Source: Pectobacterium betavasculorum (GTDB lineage Bacteria > Pseudomonadota > Gammaproteobacteria > Enterobacterales > Enterobacteriaceae). From it: a DNA stretch of 64,000 bases. A program made the position numbers and the translations under genes. Location: contig NZ_JQHM01000006.1 in assembly GCF_000749845.1 (NCBI RefSeq), forward strand, positions 1 through 64,000, read 5' to 3'. The notes below the pieces were generated by a model. It ran no database searches. It was not told the DNA's origin and saw nothing but the letters and a program-made list of their open reading frames with translations. This document shows positions 37,610-47,262 of this stretch, piece by piece; within the stretch, counting starts at the first letter, position 1, and every line of letters begins with the position of its first letter.

Positions 37610-38243
37610 TTGTATATCACTTGATTTTGATGGCACTATATGTGATACGAAAAATTCAATCAAGTGCACACTAAATGATTTATTTCCGCTAAAAAAAGAT
37701 GAAGAAATAAATAATATTATCTCTAAAGGACTGTCCTTAAAAGATACGCTTGCTTATCTTTCTGATAGTAATATAAATGATGATGATATTTCAGCATTGG
37801 TTTTGGCTTATCGAGAAAAGTATAATAAAGAGTATTTTGTTCATCAGAAATTGTACCCTTATGTAAAAGAAGTGATTGAAGATCTACATCATAAAGGAAT
37901 CCTGACTGTTATTGTGAGTAACAAGGGAGAGAAATCGATACATGATTTTCTGGATAAAAATAAATTAACCCACGCTATATCGTTAGTCGTTGGATCAAGA
38001 AGCGATGTCAAAAGTAAGCCGAATACAGATTCTTGGGATAAGGTTATAAAAAAACAATTTACCTCTTTGTCATTATCCAACGTACTTCATGTAGGAGATA
38101 CTGAATTGGATATTGAGTATGCTAAAAATTTAAACATTCGATGTGGATATGTAACTTACGGGTTTGGTCGCCCTGTATCAGATTTGATATTAAAACCTGA
38201 TTTTATATTCGAGGAATTCAATGACATACTTAAAATCATATGA
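37602..38243 (+). CDS. HAD-superfamily phosphatase, phosphoglycolate-phosphatase type
   Basis: A 213-residue protein overlapping the previous gene by 8 bases. All HAD motifs are intact: SLDFDGTICDT (Asp8, Asp10), VIVSNKGEKSI with the motif II Ser, KSKPNTDSW with the motif III Lys, and LHVGDTELDIEYAKN with the two acidic residues. The helical C1 cap is at about residues 15-80. It is distinct from the IIB phosphatase before it, so the pathway has two different phosphatases. A nucleotide or sugar-phosphate substrate is likely given the phosphoribosyltransferase downstream (inference). Confidence 0.88.
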   Translation: MFNCISLDFDGTICDTKNSIKCTLNDLFPLKKDEEINNIISKGLSLKDTLAYLSDSNINDDDISALVLAYREKYNKEYFVHQKLYPYVKEVIEDLHHKGILTVIVSNKGEKSIHDFLDKNKLTHAISLVVGSRSDVKSKPNTDSWDKVIKKQFTSLSLSNVLHVGDTELDIEYAKNLNIRCGYVTYGFGRPVSDLILKPDFIFEEFNDILKII

Positions 38244-39453
38244 CTTTGAAGATGGCTCTATCTATGAGAGTATTTGTGATTACCCATATATATCTAATGT
38301 GAATTTAGTGAAGTGTAAGAATAAATTAGTGAAAGATTTATTCTGGGATGGTGCAATTTATATTATAGGTAAATATATATCATGTTTTTTTGATGATGTT
38401 ATTAAAGGATATTGGTGCCGAGATAAAATTATTTTTAAATTGGCTATCTCTGCACATGAATATAAAGGAGTTTATTTTTTTTCAAGAGATGAAGCTAGTT
38501 ACTATTTGCCAGACGTTATTAAATATAGAAAAGAAATTAACGAAGTATATTCCTGGCTTTCTGAAAAAAACATGCTAAACATGATTTTTAATTTATGCAT
38601 AAATCACTTTGTTTTTAATTGGGGAGACTGTGAATCAAAAGGACAAATGATCGCACCATATCAATTTCAAATGGGTAAGAATCAAAAACTTTACTATCGT
38701 GATGATTGTTTTTATGTGAACCATAATATAATAATGTCAATGGGGAATACCCCTATTTATGATCTTCATGACTTTGCTCATGTTGTTAGTACATTATGTA
38801 AACCATCACTCTATGGATGTTATTATCATGATCTTCCAGAAAATGTTACTAATAATAATTTTAGAAAATTAATATCAATGTATGAGAGTTCTGGTTGCGA
38901 TTCAATATCGGATGGTTTTTTGTATTCAAAAGTAACCAGGAAAATATATGATGACCTTGAAAAAACTAATGACTATAACAGAATTGTTGATGTAATTGGT
39001 GAAAGGATAGCCAATTATTTGATGGGGAAGTCTGCCATTGTTATTGATGATAAAAAATATAAAAGAAACACCGAGATAAGTTTTGAGGAACTAATCATAT
39101 TAGTGATTAATAAATTATATGAGTCATCCGCTTCTGAAGTTGAACGATTTGTGTTAATTAGGAATGATGGTTCTATCGATTTATCATTGTTTACTCCAGC
39201 GGAAAGACTAATTGATTTGGAGGCTAATTCACAATGGCTCTATGCGGAGGCTCGTAACACGCTTAGGCATAGAGGACATTGTGAAGCCTATCGGAAAACC
39301 TTGTCAATGCTTTCCGTTTCGCACAGAGTTAATTCAGCGTTATATGATACTGTATGCGGAATATTGGACTTTAATATTAATGATTTACGGTTAGGTATTG
39401 CAATTCTAAAAAACACGAGCCAATTGAAAGGATATTGTCATGCTTTATCATGA
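38221..39453 (+). CDS. Unknown 410-residue protein with HDxxH motif
   Basis: The ATG at 38221 overlaps the previous gene by 23 bases. I do not recognise the family. The protein is soluble and largely helical with many aromatic residues. Its most striking element is IYDLHDFAHVVSTLCKPSLYG near residues 180-200. The HDxxH resembles the metal-binding motif of Coq4-like proteins, but the glutamate expected 12 residues later is a glycine. A second His/Asp cluster follows at once (YYHDLPE), and an RNTLRHRGHCEAYRK segment lies near residue 345. A metal-dependent oxygenase or hydroxylase would make sense next to a pterin dehydratase, but this is inference only. Confidence 0.7.
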   Translation: MTYLKSYDFEDGSIYESICDYPYISNVNLVKCKNKLVKDLFWDGAIYIIGKYISCFFDDVIKGYWCRDKIIFKLAISAHEYKGVYFFSRDEASYYLPDVIKYRKEINEVYSWLSEKNMLNMIFNLCINHFVFNWGDCESKGQMIAPYQFQMGKNQKLYYRDDCFYVNHNIIMSMGNTPIYDLHDFAHVVSTLCKPSLYGCYYHDLPENVTNNNFRKLISMYESSGCDSISDGFLYSKVTRKIYDDLEKTNDYNRIVDVIGERIANYLMGKSAIVIDDKKYKRNTEISFEELIILVINKLYESSASEVERFVLIRNDGSIDLSLFTPAERLIDLEANSQWLYAEARNTLRHRGHCEAYRKTLSMLSVSHRVNSALYDTVCGILDFNINDLRLGIAILKNTSQLKGYCHALS

Positions 39454-39958
39454 AATAAAGATAATTTTTGATCACCCAAAGAAAGGGGTGAAGTTTCACG
39501 ATATAACACCTATATTATCTAACAGTACGTTGCGGAATGAGGCTATTTCATTTTTAACTGAGGAATTTAGAGGCCGTGTAAATACTGTTGCGGCAATTGA
39601 TGCTTTAGGATTCATTATAGGAGCGATGATCGCAGATAGACTTGGATTGTCTTTTATTCCAATACGTAAACCAAATAAGCTTCCTAGAAAGACTATATCA
39701 ACATCATATAATAGCGAGTATGCAACTAATGAACTACATGTTCACTCCGATGATTTGTCAAAGGACAATAAAGTTCTTTTAATCGATGATGTATTAGGTA
39801 CAGGTGGTACATGCTTAGGTGCAATAAAGCTATGTGAGAAGTTAGGTGCTACCGTTGTGGGGGTTGGTTTTCTATTAGAGCTTACCGCATTGAATGGTAG
39901 GGAAAAGTTAAAGGGATATGTAGTTAAAGCATGCGATTGTATTGATGGAGATCTATAA
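39440..39958 (+). CDS. Adenine-phosphoribosyltransferase-like enzyme
   Basis: A 172-residue type I PRTase that overlaps the unknown gene by 14 bases. It aligns by eye with E. coli Apt over its length: FDHPKKGVKFHDITPIL, IPIRKPNKLPRKTIS, the flexible-loop tyrosine region (SYNSEYATNELHVH) and the PRPP-binding LLIDDVLGTGGTCLGAIKL. The Apt motif EARGF is changed to IDALGF, so base recognition may differ. The reaction would be base plus PRPP to nucleotide plus pyrophosphate. The host very probably has its own apt elsewhere, so this copy is likely pathway-specific. Confidence 0.85.
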   Translation: MLYHEIKIIFDHPKKGVKFHDITPILSNSTLRNEAISFLTEEFRGRVNTVAAIDALGFIIGAMIADRLGLSFIPIRKPNKLPRKTISTSYNSEYATNELHVHSDDLSKDNKVLLIDDVLGTGGTCLGAIKLCEKLGATVVGVGFLLELTALNGREKLKGYVVKACDCIDGDL

Positions 39959-40287
39959 TGTCAGATAGTAAAAACCCATCCCCGCTTACTGATAATGATA
40001 TTCAGGATTTACTCAATGAATTTTCTAATTGTAAAATGGATTACTCTAATGGTGTAAGTAAAGTTATTCAGAAATTCAAATTTTCTAACTATCTTGATAG
40101 CCTTAAGTTTTTGTTGTTAATTGGAAATAAAATAGATTCCATGCAACATCACCCTAAGATTATTTGTGAGTGGGATCATCTAACTTTAGAATGGTGGACT
40201 CACTCAAGCAGAACGTTAACATCGATTGATGCTTTAATGGTCAGAGAAACCCAGACGATATTCCGCTCTTTTTTATCGAATAAATAA
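39958..40287 (+). CDS. Pterin-4a-carbinolamine dehydratase-like protein
   Basis: A 109-residue protein starting at the last base of the PRTase stop (TAATG). Residues about 57-93 satisfy the full published active-site pattern of these dehydratases, [EDKH]-x3-H-[HN]-[PCS]-x5-[YWF]-x9-[HW]-x8-D: the D of IDSM, then HHP, the W of CEW, the H of WTH, and the D of SIDAL. These enzymes recycle the 4a-hydroxypterin made by aromatic amino acid hydroxylases; some act in molybdopterin metabolism. It is the last gene of the island. A complete catalytic motif argues for a real pterin-linked step. Confidence 0.85.
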   Translation: MSDSKNPSPLTDNDIQDLLNEFSNCKMDYSNGVSKVIQKFKFSNYLDSLKFLLLIGNKIDSMQHHPKIICEWDHLTLEWWTHSSRTLTSIDALMVRETQTIFRSFLSNK

Positions 40288-40303
40288 CATGGTCTTAATA
40301 CCA

Positions 40304-40346
40304 TATACCTTAATAATTCGAGCTGCGTGAAGGAGGCTAACGTTCA
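40304..40346. repeat. Partial ERIC-like end
   Basis: TATACCTTAATAATTCGAGC and about 20 following bases resemble one end of ERIC. The rest of the element is missing. It lies at the right border of the island. Confidence 0.5.
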
Positions 40347-40377
40347 GGTGCAAGACTGCGATTCACCTATTTTGCTG

Positions 40378-40406
40378 GCATCCAGTCCCCTAATGGGAAT
40401 GGATGC
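40378..40406. terminator. Hairpin between the island and pyrI
   Basis: GCATCCA pairs with TGGATGC, with an inner CCC/GGG. It lies between convergent transcription units. No long T-tract is present. Confidence 0.45.
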
Positions 40407-40448
40407 GCGGATTCCAGTTATTGCTGTGATTGGTTTGTAGTGCGCCGA

Positions 40449-40928
<480 letters not shown>

Positions 40929-41864
40929 TTACAGAACCAGTTCGCGATTCAGGACCAGCGCCAGCAGTGCCTGACGGGCGTAAATACCGTTGCCCGCCTG
41001 CTGGAAATAATAGGCGTAGGGCGTGGCATCCACATCAATAGTGATCTCATCGACGCGCGGCAGCGGATGCAGCACTTTCAAATTCGGGCGGGCGCTGTCC
41101 AGATCGGCAGCACGCAGGACAAACTGGGATTTGATGTTGATGTATTCGGACGGATCCAGACGCTCTTTCTGAACGCGCGTCATATACAGAATATCCAACT
41201 CGCTGACGACTTCGTCGATGCTGTTGTGCAGACTGTAAGCAATTTTCTTCTCTTTCAGCATACTCAGAATGTAGTCCGGCATCGCCAGCGCGTCAGGGGC
41301 GATGAAGTAGAAGCGGTTCCCTTCGAACTTCGCCAACGCTTGCGTAAGTGAATGCACGGTACGGCCATATTTCAAATCACCGACCATCGCGATGTTGATG
41401 TTGTTCAGTCGGCCTTGCGTTTCCTTAATGGTGAATAGATCGAGCAGCGTTTGCGTCGGGTGCTGGTTCGCACCGTCACCGGCGTTCAGTATTGGAATGC
41501 CGCCGGAAAACTCAGTAGCAAGGCGTGATGCACCTTCCTGCGGATGACGCATCACGATGGCATCAACATATTGGCTGATAACGGAGATGGTGTCGGCCAG
41601 CGTTTCACCCTTTTTCCCCAGTGAGGTGTTGTTGCTATCGGCGAAACCGACGACGGATGCGCCCAGGCGGTGCATCGCGGTTTCAAAGGATAAACGCGTC
41701 CGGGTAGAGGCCTCAAAGAAGCAGCTGGCAATCACTTTGTGTTTTAACAATTCAGGCTGGGGCTTGGCTTTCAGGCTGGCGGCGACATTCAGCGCCAGTT
41801 CCAAATCTTCCCGGCTGAGGTCGTTAATCGAAATAATATGTTTTTGATAGAGCGGATTGACCAT
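40929..41864 (-). CDS. pyrB: Aspartate carbamoyltransferase catalytic chain
   Basis: A 311-residue enzyme (E. coli length 311) making N-carbamoyl-aspartate in pyrimidine synthesis. Carbamoyl-phosphate binding [16 protein letters not shown], the Ser/Lys loop [20 protein letters not shown] and the aspartate loop HPLPRVDEI are all present. It is controlled by the pyrL leader and attenuator upstream. Confidence 0.98.
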   Translation of the reverse strand: MVNPLYQKHIISINDLSREDLELALNVAASLKAKPQPELLKHKVIASCFFEASTRTRLSFETAMHRLGASVVGFADSNNTSLGKKGETLADTISVISQYVDAIVMRHPQEGASRLATEFSGGIPILNAGDGANQHPTQTLLDLFTIKETQGRLNNINIAMVGDLKYGRTVHSLTQALAKFEGNRFYFIAPDALAMPDYILSMLKEKKIAYSLHNSIDEVVSELDILYMTRVQKERLDPSEYINIKSQFVLRAADLDSARPNLKVLHPLPRVDEITIDVDATPYAYYFQQAGNGIYARQALLALVLNRELVL

Positions 41865-41925
41865 GTTGTCTTTCTCCTAACGAGTAAACAGGAAATGTCG
41901 TATCTGGCTGCCCGAACGGTGGGCA

Positions 41926-41953
41926 AAAAAAAGCCCCTCATTGAGGGGCTTTC
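41926..41953 (-). terminator. pyrBI attenuator
   Basis: AAAGCCCCTCA pairs with TGAGGGGCTTT and is followed on the minus strand by eight T residues. It ends transcription before pyrB unless the leader ribosome follows the polymerase closely, which happens when UTP is scarce. Confidence 0.9.
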
Positions 41954-42060
41954 TTAATTGATCGATTGAGCGACGGAAAGGAAAACGCTGGCTGGCTGCC
42001 GGATGGCAGTTGTGGTTGAGAACCAACATAAGCAGCGGATTTTTTGGTGTAACGGTGCAT
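41938..42060 (-). CDS. pyrL: pyrBI leader peptide
   Basis: An ATG at 42060 with a very strong ribosome site (GGGAGGGG) opens a 40-residue frame (MHRYTKKSAAYVGSQPQLPS, then a Phe/Ser/Pro part) whose TGA lies inside the attenuator stem. A pyrimidine-rich stretch (41968-41988) would make polymerase pause when UTP is low, so that the ribosome can disrupt the hairpin. The peptide sequence does not resemble E. coli PyrL, but position and logic do. Confidence 0.8.
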   Translation of the reverse strand: MHRYTKKSAAYVGSQPQLPSGSQPAFSFPSLNRSIKKAPQ

Positions 42061-42213
42061 GACCCCTCCCAGCAAACTGTCGGGAATTATACGCGCCGAT
42101 TAGGCTATTTCAAGCAGAAAACGTGGTTTTTTACGCATCGCAATCGGTTGCTTAGCGAGTGCGATATGCATGACGGCCGTAGACGGAAGGAGGACAACTG
42201 ATAAGAGTGATGA

Positions 42214-42777
<564 letters not shown>

Positions 42778-42996
42778 GATTTCTGTGAACAAGGAACGTT
42801 CACCATAAAATGGAAGAAAATAATGGCAATAATTCCTCAGATGCCTCCCGGTGGTTTTCCCCTTCTGCCGAGTAGTAAAGGAAAAACCACGTAAAAACCG
42901 CAAGGCCTGGAAAAAAACAGCCAATCAGTTACTTAACTGACTGGCATTATTCAGAAAATGATTTTCTTGCTAAAAAACTTCATGACCTTTCGATTA

Positions 42997-43123
<127 letters not shown>

Positions 43124-43269
43124 GGTATATTATTACTTTAAATTATGTAGGATATTTTCCTTGGTATTGGCCTGTCACTGACTTTTTATTCTATATTAGT
43201 TTTTATAAACAGGTGCATATCAGGTACGGCATATTTTATGTAGGGTAATTTTAATGTAGGGATACACTG

Positions 43270-43953
43270 ATGAAACAAATTACATTACCTGACAGATTAA
43301 TCGCAATGTTTGAAAGCGATCCTCTCGTCGGCTGGGCAGTAAAAGACACAAACTCCCGTTTTATTTATGTCAATAACACCTTTAAAACCTGGCAAACCAT
43401 ATCAACTCGTTATGATTATGAAGGCTTGAACATTAGGGATATCCCTGTTCCTGTAGCCGAATTTTCAGACATTTTTAACCAGCAGGAACGAGAGATAGAG
43501 CGTACAGGTAAGGCGGTGAGAGCCATTACAACGCATATTCAAGGCGCGGAAAAAATAATGCAGCCCGCCTACAATATTCAGGAGCCAATCTATGATGAAC
43601 ATCGCAACTGTGTGGGCACAGTTATCAGCGTCAGACATGTTAGGATCATCACACCGACCTCGTTGCTAAATGGAACAATAATGCAACACTCCACCTTCGA
43701 GCCTCCTTCTAAAATATTTACCGAGAAGGAATGGGAGGTTATTTACCTGCTGGTCTGTGGGATGATGCTTAAAGATATAAGCAGCATCCTCTCAATCACC
43801 GTCGATGCCGTTAACGGCAGACTCCGAAGCTGCTACAGAAAAACAGGCTTGAATTCACTATCAGGCCTAAAGGAATACTGTAGAGATAACAGATTTGATA
43901 ACTACATACCGCTGTTCTTTCTGAAAAAAGGACATCTCATTATCAGAGGCTAA
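43270..43953 (+). CDS. PAS-LuxR-type regulator, copy 1
   Basis: A 227-residue protein with a PAS-like sensor at residues about 10-130 (DPLVGWAVKDTNSRFIYVNNTFKTW) and a LuxR-type helix-turn-helix at about 155-205 (FTEKEWEVIYLLVCGMMLKDISSILSITVDAVNGRLRSCYRKTG). The end, NYIPLFFLKKGHLII, is shared with its neighbour. There is no response-regulator receiver or autoinducer domain. The target genes are unknown; the neighbours on both sides are housekeeping genes. Confidence 0.82.
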   Translation: MKQITLPDRLIAMFESDPLVGWAVKDTNSRFIYVNNTFKTWQTISTRYDYEGLNIRDIPVPVAEFSDIFNQQEREIERTGKAVRAITTHIQGAEKIMQPAYNIQEPIYDEHRNCVGTVISVRHVRIITPTSLLNGTIMQHSTFEPPSKIFTEKEWEVIYLLVCGMMLKDISSILSITVDAVNGRLRSCYRKTGLNSLSGLKEYCRDNRFDNYIPLFFLKKGHLIIRG

Positions 43954-43957
43954 CCTG

Positions 43958-44623
43958 ATGGATCCAGACTTGACTCCTGTTGAGTATTACTTTGATAACT
44001 CTTTGTTTGGCTGGGCAATAAAGGACTGCAACTCCCAGTATGTTTATGGCAATAAGATGGTATGTCAGTATTTCGACGTAACAGAAAATAAACTTTTAGG
44101 TTGTCTCGACACTGACTTAACGCCTGATGTCAGCGAGCACTACAACCATATACTGTATGACGACCAAAAAATATTGACCACAAATGAAATGAGTATCGTC
44201 CTCAAAACATTTGATTACGGAAGACGAAATAGACTCAGGTCTTTTCTGGTGGAGAAGCGTCCCTGGCGGCTCAATGATGGCAATGACGGCATTGTTTGCA
44301 CTTACATAGAAATCACCAATGTTTACTTTTCAACCTTTCTTGTGCCATGCGAAAGGAAGCCGTTTGTGTTCACCCGACCGGCAAATATTTTTACAGACAA
44401 AGAGTGGGAAGTCGTTCTTTTGCTACAGTGCGGGGTGAAGCAGAACAGTATTCCCGACATACTCGGTATAAGTTCTTCAACGCTTCGTAACAGGATAACG
44501 CGTTGCTGTGATAAAACAGGCATGGCAAACAGTGCCACCCTGATCCAACACTGCAACCAAAAAGGATGGGATAACTACATTCCCCCTTTTTTTCTGATAA
44601 AAGGGCATGTGTCGATTACCTGA
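43958..44623 (+). CDS. PAS-LuxR-type regulator, copy 2
   Basis: A 221-residue paralogue starting 4 bases after copy 1, so both are cotranscribed. The same layout is seen: PAS-like LFGWAIKDCNSQYVYGNKMVCQYF, then FTDKEWEVVLLLQCGVKQNSIPDILGISSSTLRNRITRCCDKTG, and the tail NYIPPFFLIKGHVSI. The sensor half has diverged more than the DNA-binding half, suggesting two signals feeding related targets (inference). Confidence 0.82.
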   Translation: MDPDLTPVEYYFDNSLFGWAIKDCNSQYVYGNKMVCQYFDVTENKLLGCLDTDLTPDVSEHYNHILYDDQKILTTNEMSIVLKTFDYGRRNRLRSFLVEKRPWRLNDGNDGIVCTYIEITNVYFSTFLVPCERKPFVFTRPANIFTDKEWEVVLLLQCGVKQNSIPDILGISSSTLRNRITRCCDKTGMANSATLIQHCNQKGWDNYIPPFFLIKGHVSIT

Positions 44624-44676
44624 GGGACTGCCCACCTCTGATCTGTTTTTAAAACACATCAAAGGCAGGCTAAACC

Positions 44677-45684
44677 TTAATCCTGTACCAGCGTGGCAAC
44701 CATCACCGCTTTGATGGTGTGCATGCGGTTTTCCGCCTGTTCGAACACGATGCTGTGTGCGGATTCAAAGACCTCGTCCGTGACTTCCATTCCGCCGTGT
44801 AGGCCATACTGTTCCGCCATTTGTTGACCCATCGTTGTCTGGTCATCATGGAACGCAGGCAGGCAGTGCAGAAACTTCACCTGTGGATTGCCCGTTGCTG
44901 CGATCATCGCTGTGTTCACCTGATACGGTTTCAGCAGTGCGATGCGCTCCTTCCAGGTTTCTTTTGGTTCTCCCATGGAAACCCAGACGTCGGTATAAAT
45001 GAAATCTGCACCCGCAACGCCTGCGGCGATATCTTCCGTCAGCGTGATGCTGCCACTCGTTTGCTCTGCCGCTGCCTGACACTCCGCCACCAGACCAGCA
45101 TCCGGCCAGCAGGCTTTTGGCGCAACAAGACGTAAATCCAGCCCGGTCAGCGCCGCTGCTTCCAGCATGGTGTTACCCATGTTGTTGCGCGCATCGCCGA
45201 CGTAGACGAGCGTCATCTCTGACAGCGTTTTACCCGGTAAATGTTCCTGCATCGTCAGCAAATCTGCCAGCAACTGCGTGGGATGGAATTCGTTTGTCAG
45301 GCCGTTCCAGACCGGAACGCCCGCATATTGCGCCAGCGTCTCAACAATTTGCTGGCCGTAGCCGCGATATTGGATGCCGTCGTACATTCTTCCCAGTACG
45401 CGCGCGGTATCCTTGATGGATTCTTTATGTCCGATTTGGCTACCGCTTGGGCCGAGATAGGTCACTTGCGCGCCCTGATCGTATGCAGCAACTTCGAAAG
45501 AGCAGCGAGTTCGAGTCGAATCTTTTTCGAAGATGAGTGCGATGTTTTTCCCTTGCAGGCGGCGGGTTTCGGTCCCATTTTTTTTATCGGCTTTCAGTTT
45601 CGTTGATAGGGCTAAAAGATTGGCAATTTCTGCGGGTGTAAAATTCATTAGCCTTAAAAAGTGACGCTTATAGAACGGTTGCAT
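44677..45684 (-). CDS. argF: Ornithine carbamoyltransferase
   Basis: Read from the ATG at 45684 ([15 protein letters not shown]) to match the family start, giving 335 residues. It converts ornithine and carbamoyl phosphate to citrulline. Conserved sites are [28 protein letters not shown], the ornithine loop [10 protein letters not shown] and [11 protein letters not shown]. The corresponding E. coli gene at this position is called argI; in species with one copy it is usually argF. Paired ARG boxes lie upstream. Confidence 0.95.
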   Translation of the reverse strand: MQPFYKRHFLRLMNFTPAEIANLLALSTKLKADKKNGTETRRLQGKNIALIFEKDSTRTRCSFEVAAYDQGAQVTYLGPSGSQIGHKESIKDTARVLGRMYDGIQYRGYGQQIVETLAQYAGVPVWNGLTNEFHPTQLLADLLTMQEHLPGKTLSEMTLVYVGDARNNMGNTMLEAAALTGLDLRLVAPKACWPDAGLVAECQAAAEQTSGSITLTEDIAAGVAGADFIYTDVWVSMGEPKETWKERIALLKPYQVNTAMIAATGNPQVKFLHCLPAFHDDQTTMGQQMAEQYGLHGGMEVTDEVFESAHSIVFEQAENRMHTIKAVMVATLVQD

Positions 45685-45716
45685 GATGTACTTCTCCATG
45701 TGATCCGATATCATTG

Positions 45717-45755
45717 ATTGAATTAAAATTCACTTTATATGTGTAATTATTCAAA
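45717..45755 (-). promoter_or_regulatory. Tandem ARG boxes (ArgR operator)
   Basis: ATTGAATTAAAATTCACT (45717-45734) matches the ARG-box consensus at all core positions. ATGTGTAATTATTCAAA (from 45739) matches 8 of 10 core positions. They are separated by about 3 bases, the standard ArgR hexamer arrangement, about 35-70 bases upstream of the argF start. Confidence 0.85.
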
Positions 45756-45845
45756 TTCAAGTGGTGATATCAAACTTTGTGGTGGAGCAAGCCGCAGGGC
45801 TGTGGGACAATAAGCAATATTACGTCGATTAATGAGGACTGAGGC

Positions 45846-46271
45846 ATGGCAAATCGCGAATTACTGGAAGAGCAACGGGAAGAGACACGCCTGATCATTG
45901 AAGAACTGCTGGATGATGGCAGCGATCCTGACGCGCTCTATACCATTGAACACCATTTCTCTGCTGAGAAGTTTGAAGTGTTGGAAAAAGTCGCAGTAGA
46001 AGCCTTCAAGCTGGGCTATGAAGTGACGGATGCAGAAGAGCTGGAAGTGGAAGATGGTGTGTTGCTGATGTGCTGCGATGCTATCAGTGAAGTTGCGCTG
46101 AAGGCGGAACTGATCGACACACAGGTAGAACAGTTGCTGGCGCTGGCAGAACGCCACGGTGTGAATTATGACGGTTGGGGCACCTACTTCGAAGACCCAG
46201 ATGGTGAAGGCGAAGAAGAAGGCGATGATGAAGATTTTTATGATGAAGATGATGACGGAAAACGCCATTAA
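45846..46271 (+). CDS. rraB: RNase E inhibitor RraB
   Basis: A 141-residue acidic protein (E. coli RraB 138). It begins [38 protein letters not shown] and ends with a long Asp/Glu run, both typical of RraB, which binds the RNase E scaffold and alters mRNA decay. GAGGACTGAGG precedes the start. It is divergent from argF. Confidence 0.94.
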   Translation: MANRELLEEQREETRLIIEELLDDGSDPDALYTIEHHFSAEKFEVLEKVAVEAFKLGYEVTDAEELEVEDGVLLMCCDAISEVALKAELIDTQVEQLLALAERHGVNYDGWGTYFEDPDGEGEEEGDDEDFYDEDDDGKRH

Positions 46272-46301
46272 TCATTGAGCTTGAACCCAGCCTCACTGAA
46301 T

Positions 46302-46330
46302 GTCGCAGAAACATCCTGCGGCGTTTTTTT
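46302..46330 (+). terminator. Terminator after rraB
   Basis: CGCAG (46304-46308) pairs with CTGCG (46316-46320), followed by GCGTTTTTTT. Confidence 0.7.
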
Positions 46331-46350
46331 GGTTTTTTTACTTGATTGTC

Positions 46351-46460
46351 ATGCCGATAGCTTAAGCGTGGGTTTAGGGGAAACACGGTGATGAGGTTCC
46401 CGCTGGGACACCTCGCACCGTGGTCGCCCCGGTATCTCGAGCCTGAAACAATCGATACTA
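46351..46460. repeat. Dispersed palindromic repeat, copy 2
   Basis: Second copy of the element at 35740-35849. In this copy CGGTGATGAGG can pair with CCTCGCACCG, and outer GGGG with CCCC, giving a long imperfect hairpin. It lies between rraB and yjgM. Confidence 0.75.
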
Positions 46461-46463
46461 CTT

Positions 46464-46967
46464 TTACAGCGTCTTCAGCATCGTTACTTCACAATCGGTA
46501 TGACCCGTGTTGCCCATTGAATGGGGAATAGGGTCGAAGCCCAGAGACTCATACAGCCGAATTGCACTGGTCAGGTGACCGGTTGTTTCCAGATAGCAGC
46601 GGCGAAAGCCACGTTCGCGTGCAAAATCAAGCGCCTGTATCGCTAACTGACGTGCCAGCCCTTTGCCTCGCACTATGGGTAAGAAATACATTTTCTGTAA
46701 TTCACACACATCGTCTTCTCCCGCGACCAGTGGCGCAATGCCGCCACCGCCAACCACGCGGCCTTCATATTCAACCACCCAATAGGCGCTTTTCGGCTGG
46801 TTATACAGCGCAAACAGCGTATCCAGATTAGGATCGGAAACGGTGTAGCCTTTGTCGGCCGTCAAACCAAATTCGGCAGAAACTTGACGGATGACCTGAG
46901 CGATAGCGGCATCGTCCTGCGCGGTGATTGGGCGTACCTGAAGATTGGCGGAGGTCGCGGTTGTCAT
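46464..46967 (-). CDS. yjgM: GNAT acetyltransferase YjgM
   Basis: A 167-residue GNAT protein (E. coli YjgM 167). Residues about 70-150 hold the acetyl-CoA site: [35 protein letters not shown] with the R-G-K-G-L-A loop, then [24 protein letters not shown]. The acetylated substrate is unknown; E. coli YjgM has been linked to O-acetylserine. The position between rraB and yjgN is the enteric one. Confidence 0.9.
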   Translation of the reverse strand: MTTATSANLQVRPITAQDDAAIAQVIRQVSAEFGLTADKGYTVSDPNLDTLFALYNQPKSAYWVVEYEGRVVGGGGIAPLVAGEDDVCELQKMYFLPIVRGKGLARQLAIQALDFARERGFRRCYLETTGHLTSAIRLYESLGFDPIPHSMGNTGHTDCEVTMLKTL

Positions 46968-47052
46968 AATACGTACTCTTGTTCTTACGGTTTACGAGGG
47001 GAATAATCTTGGCCGATTGTAATACCATTTCAGACCACATTCATGCAACGTC

Positions 47053-47090
47053 TATACCCGCCATACTTTACGTTACCCATGTGTTGGGTA
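47053..47090. repeat. Degenerate ERIC half
   Basis: TATACCCGCCATACTTTACG and the following ATGTGTTGG resemble one ERIC end; the other half is absent. The surrounding 295-base gap before yjgN shows nothing else except its likely promoter. Confidence 0.45.
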
Positions 47091-47262
47091 CTCCGCTGAT
47101 TTCCTATTCCCTGTAATTAATAGGTATATAAACTTGTTTGATTTCTGTTAACTTTTATTGTTGTCATTAACAGGACATGCTTAAATGAGCCGCTTTTTGT
47201 ATACCAATAACGTGTTAGATAATGCATTTTATAAGGCTTATTTCTTTTAGGATGAAAGGGTT

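Noticed and set aside
38221-39453. Calling the 410-residue island protein a phenylalanine hydroxylase because a pterin dehydratase is next to it
   Set aside because: The iron-binding pattern of aromatic amino acid hydroxylases (His-x4-His within a conserved block) is not present; here the spacing is His-x3-His and the surrounding sequence differs.
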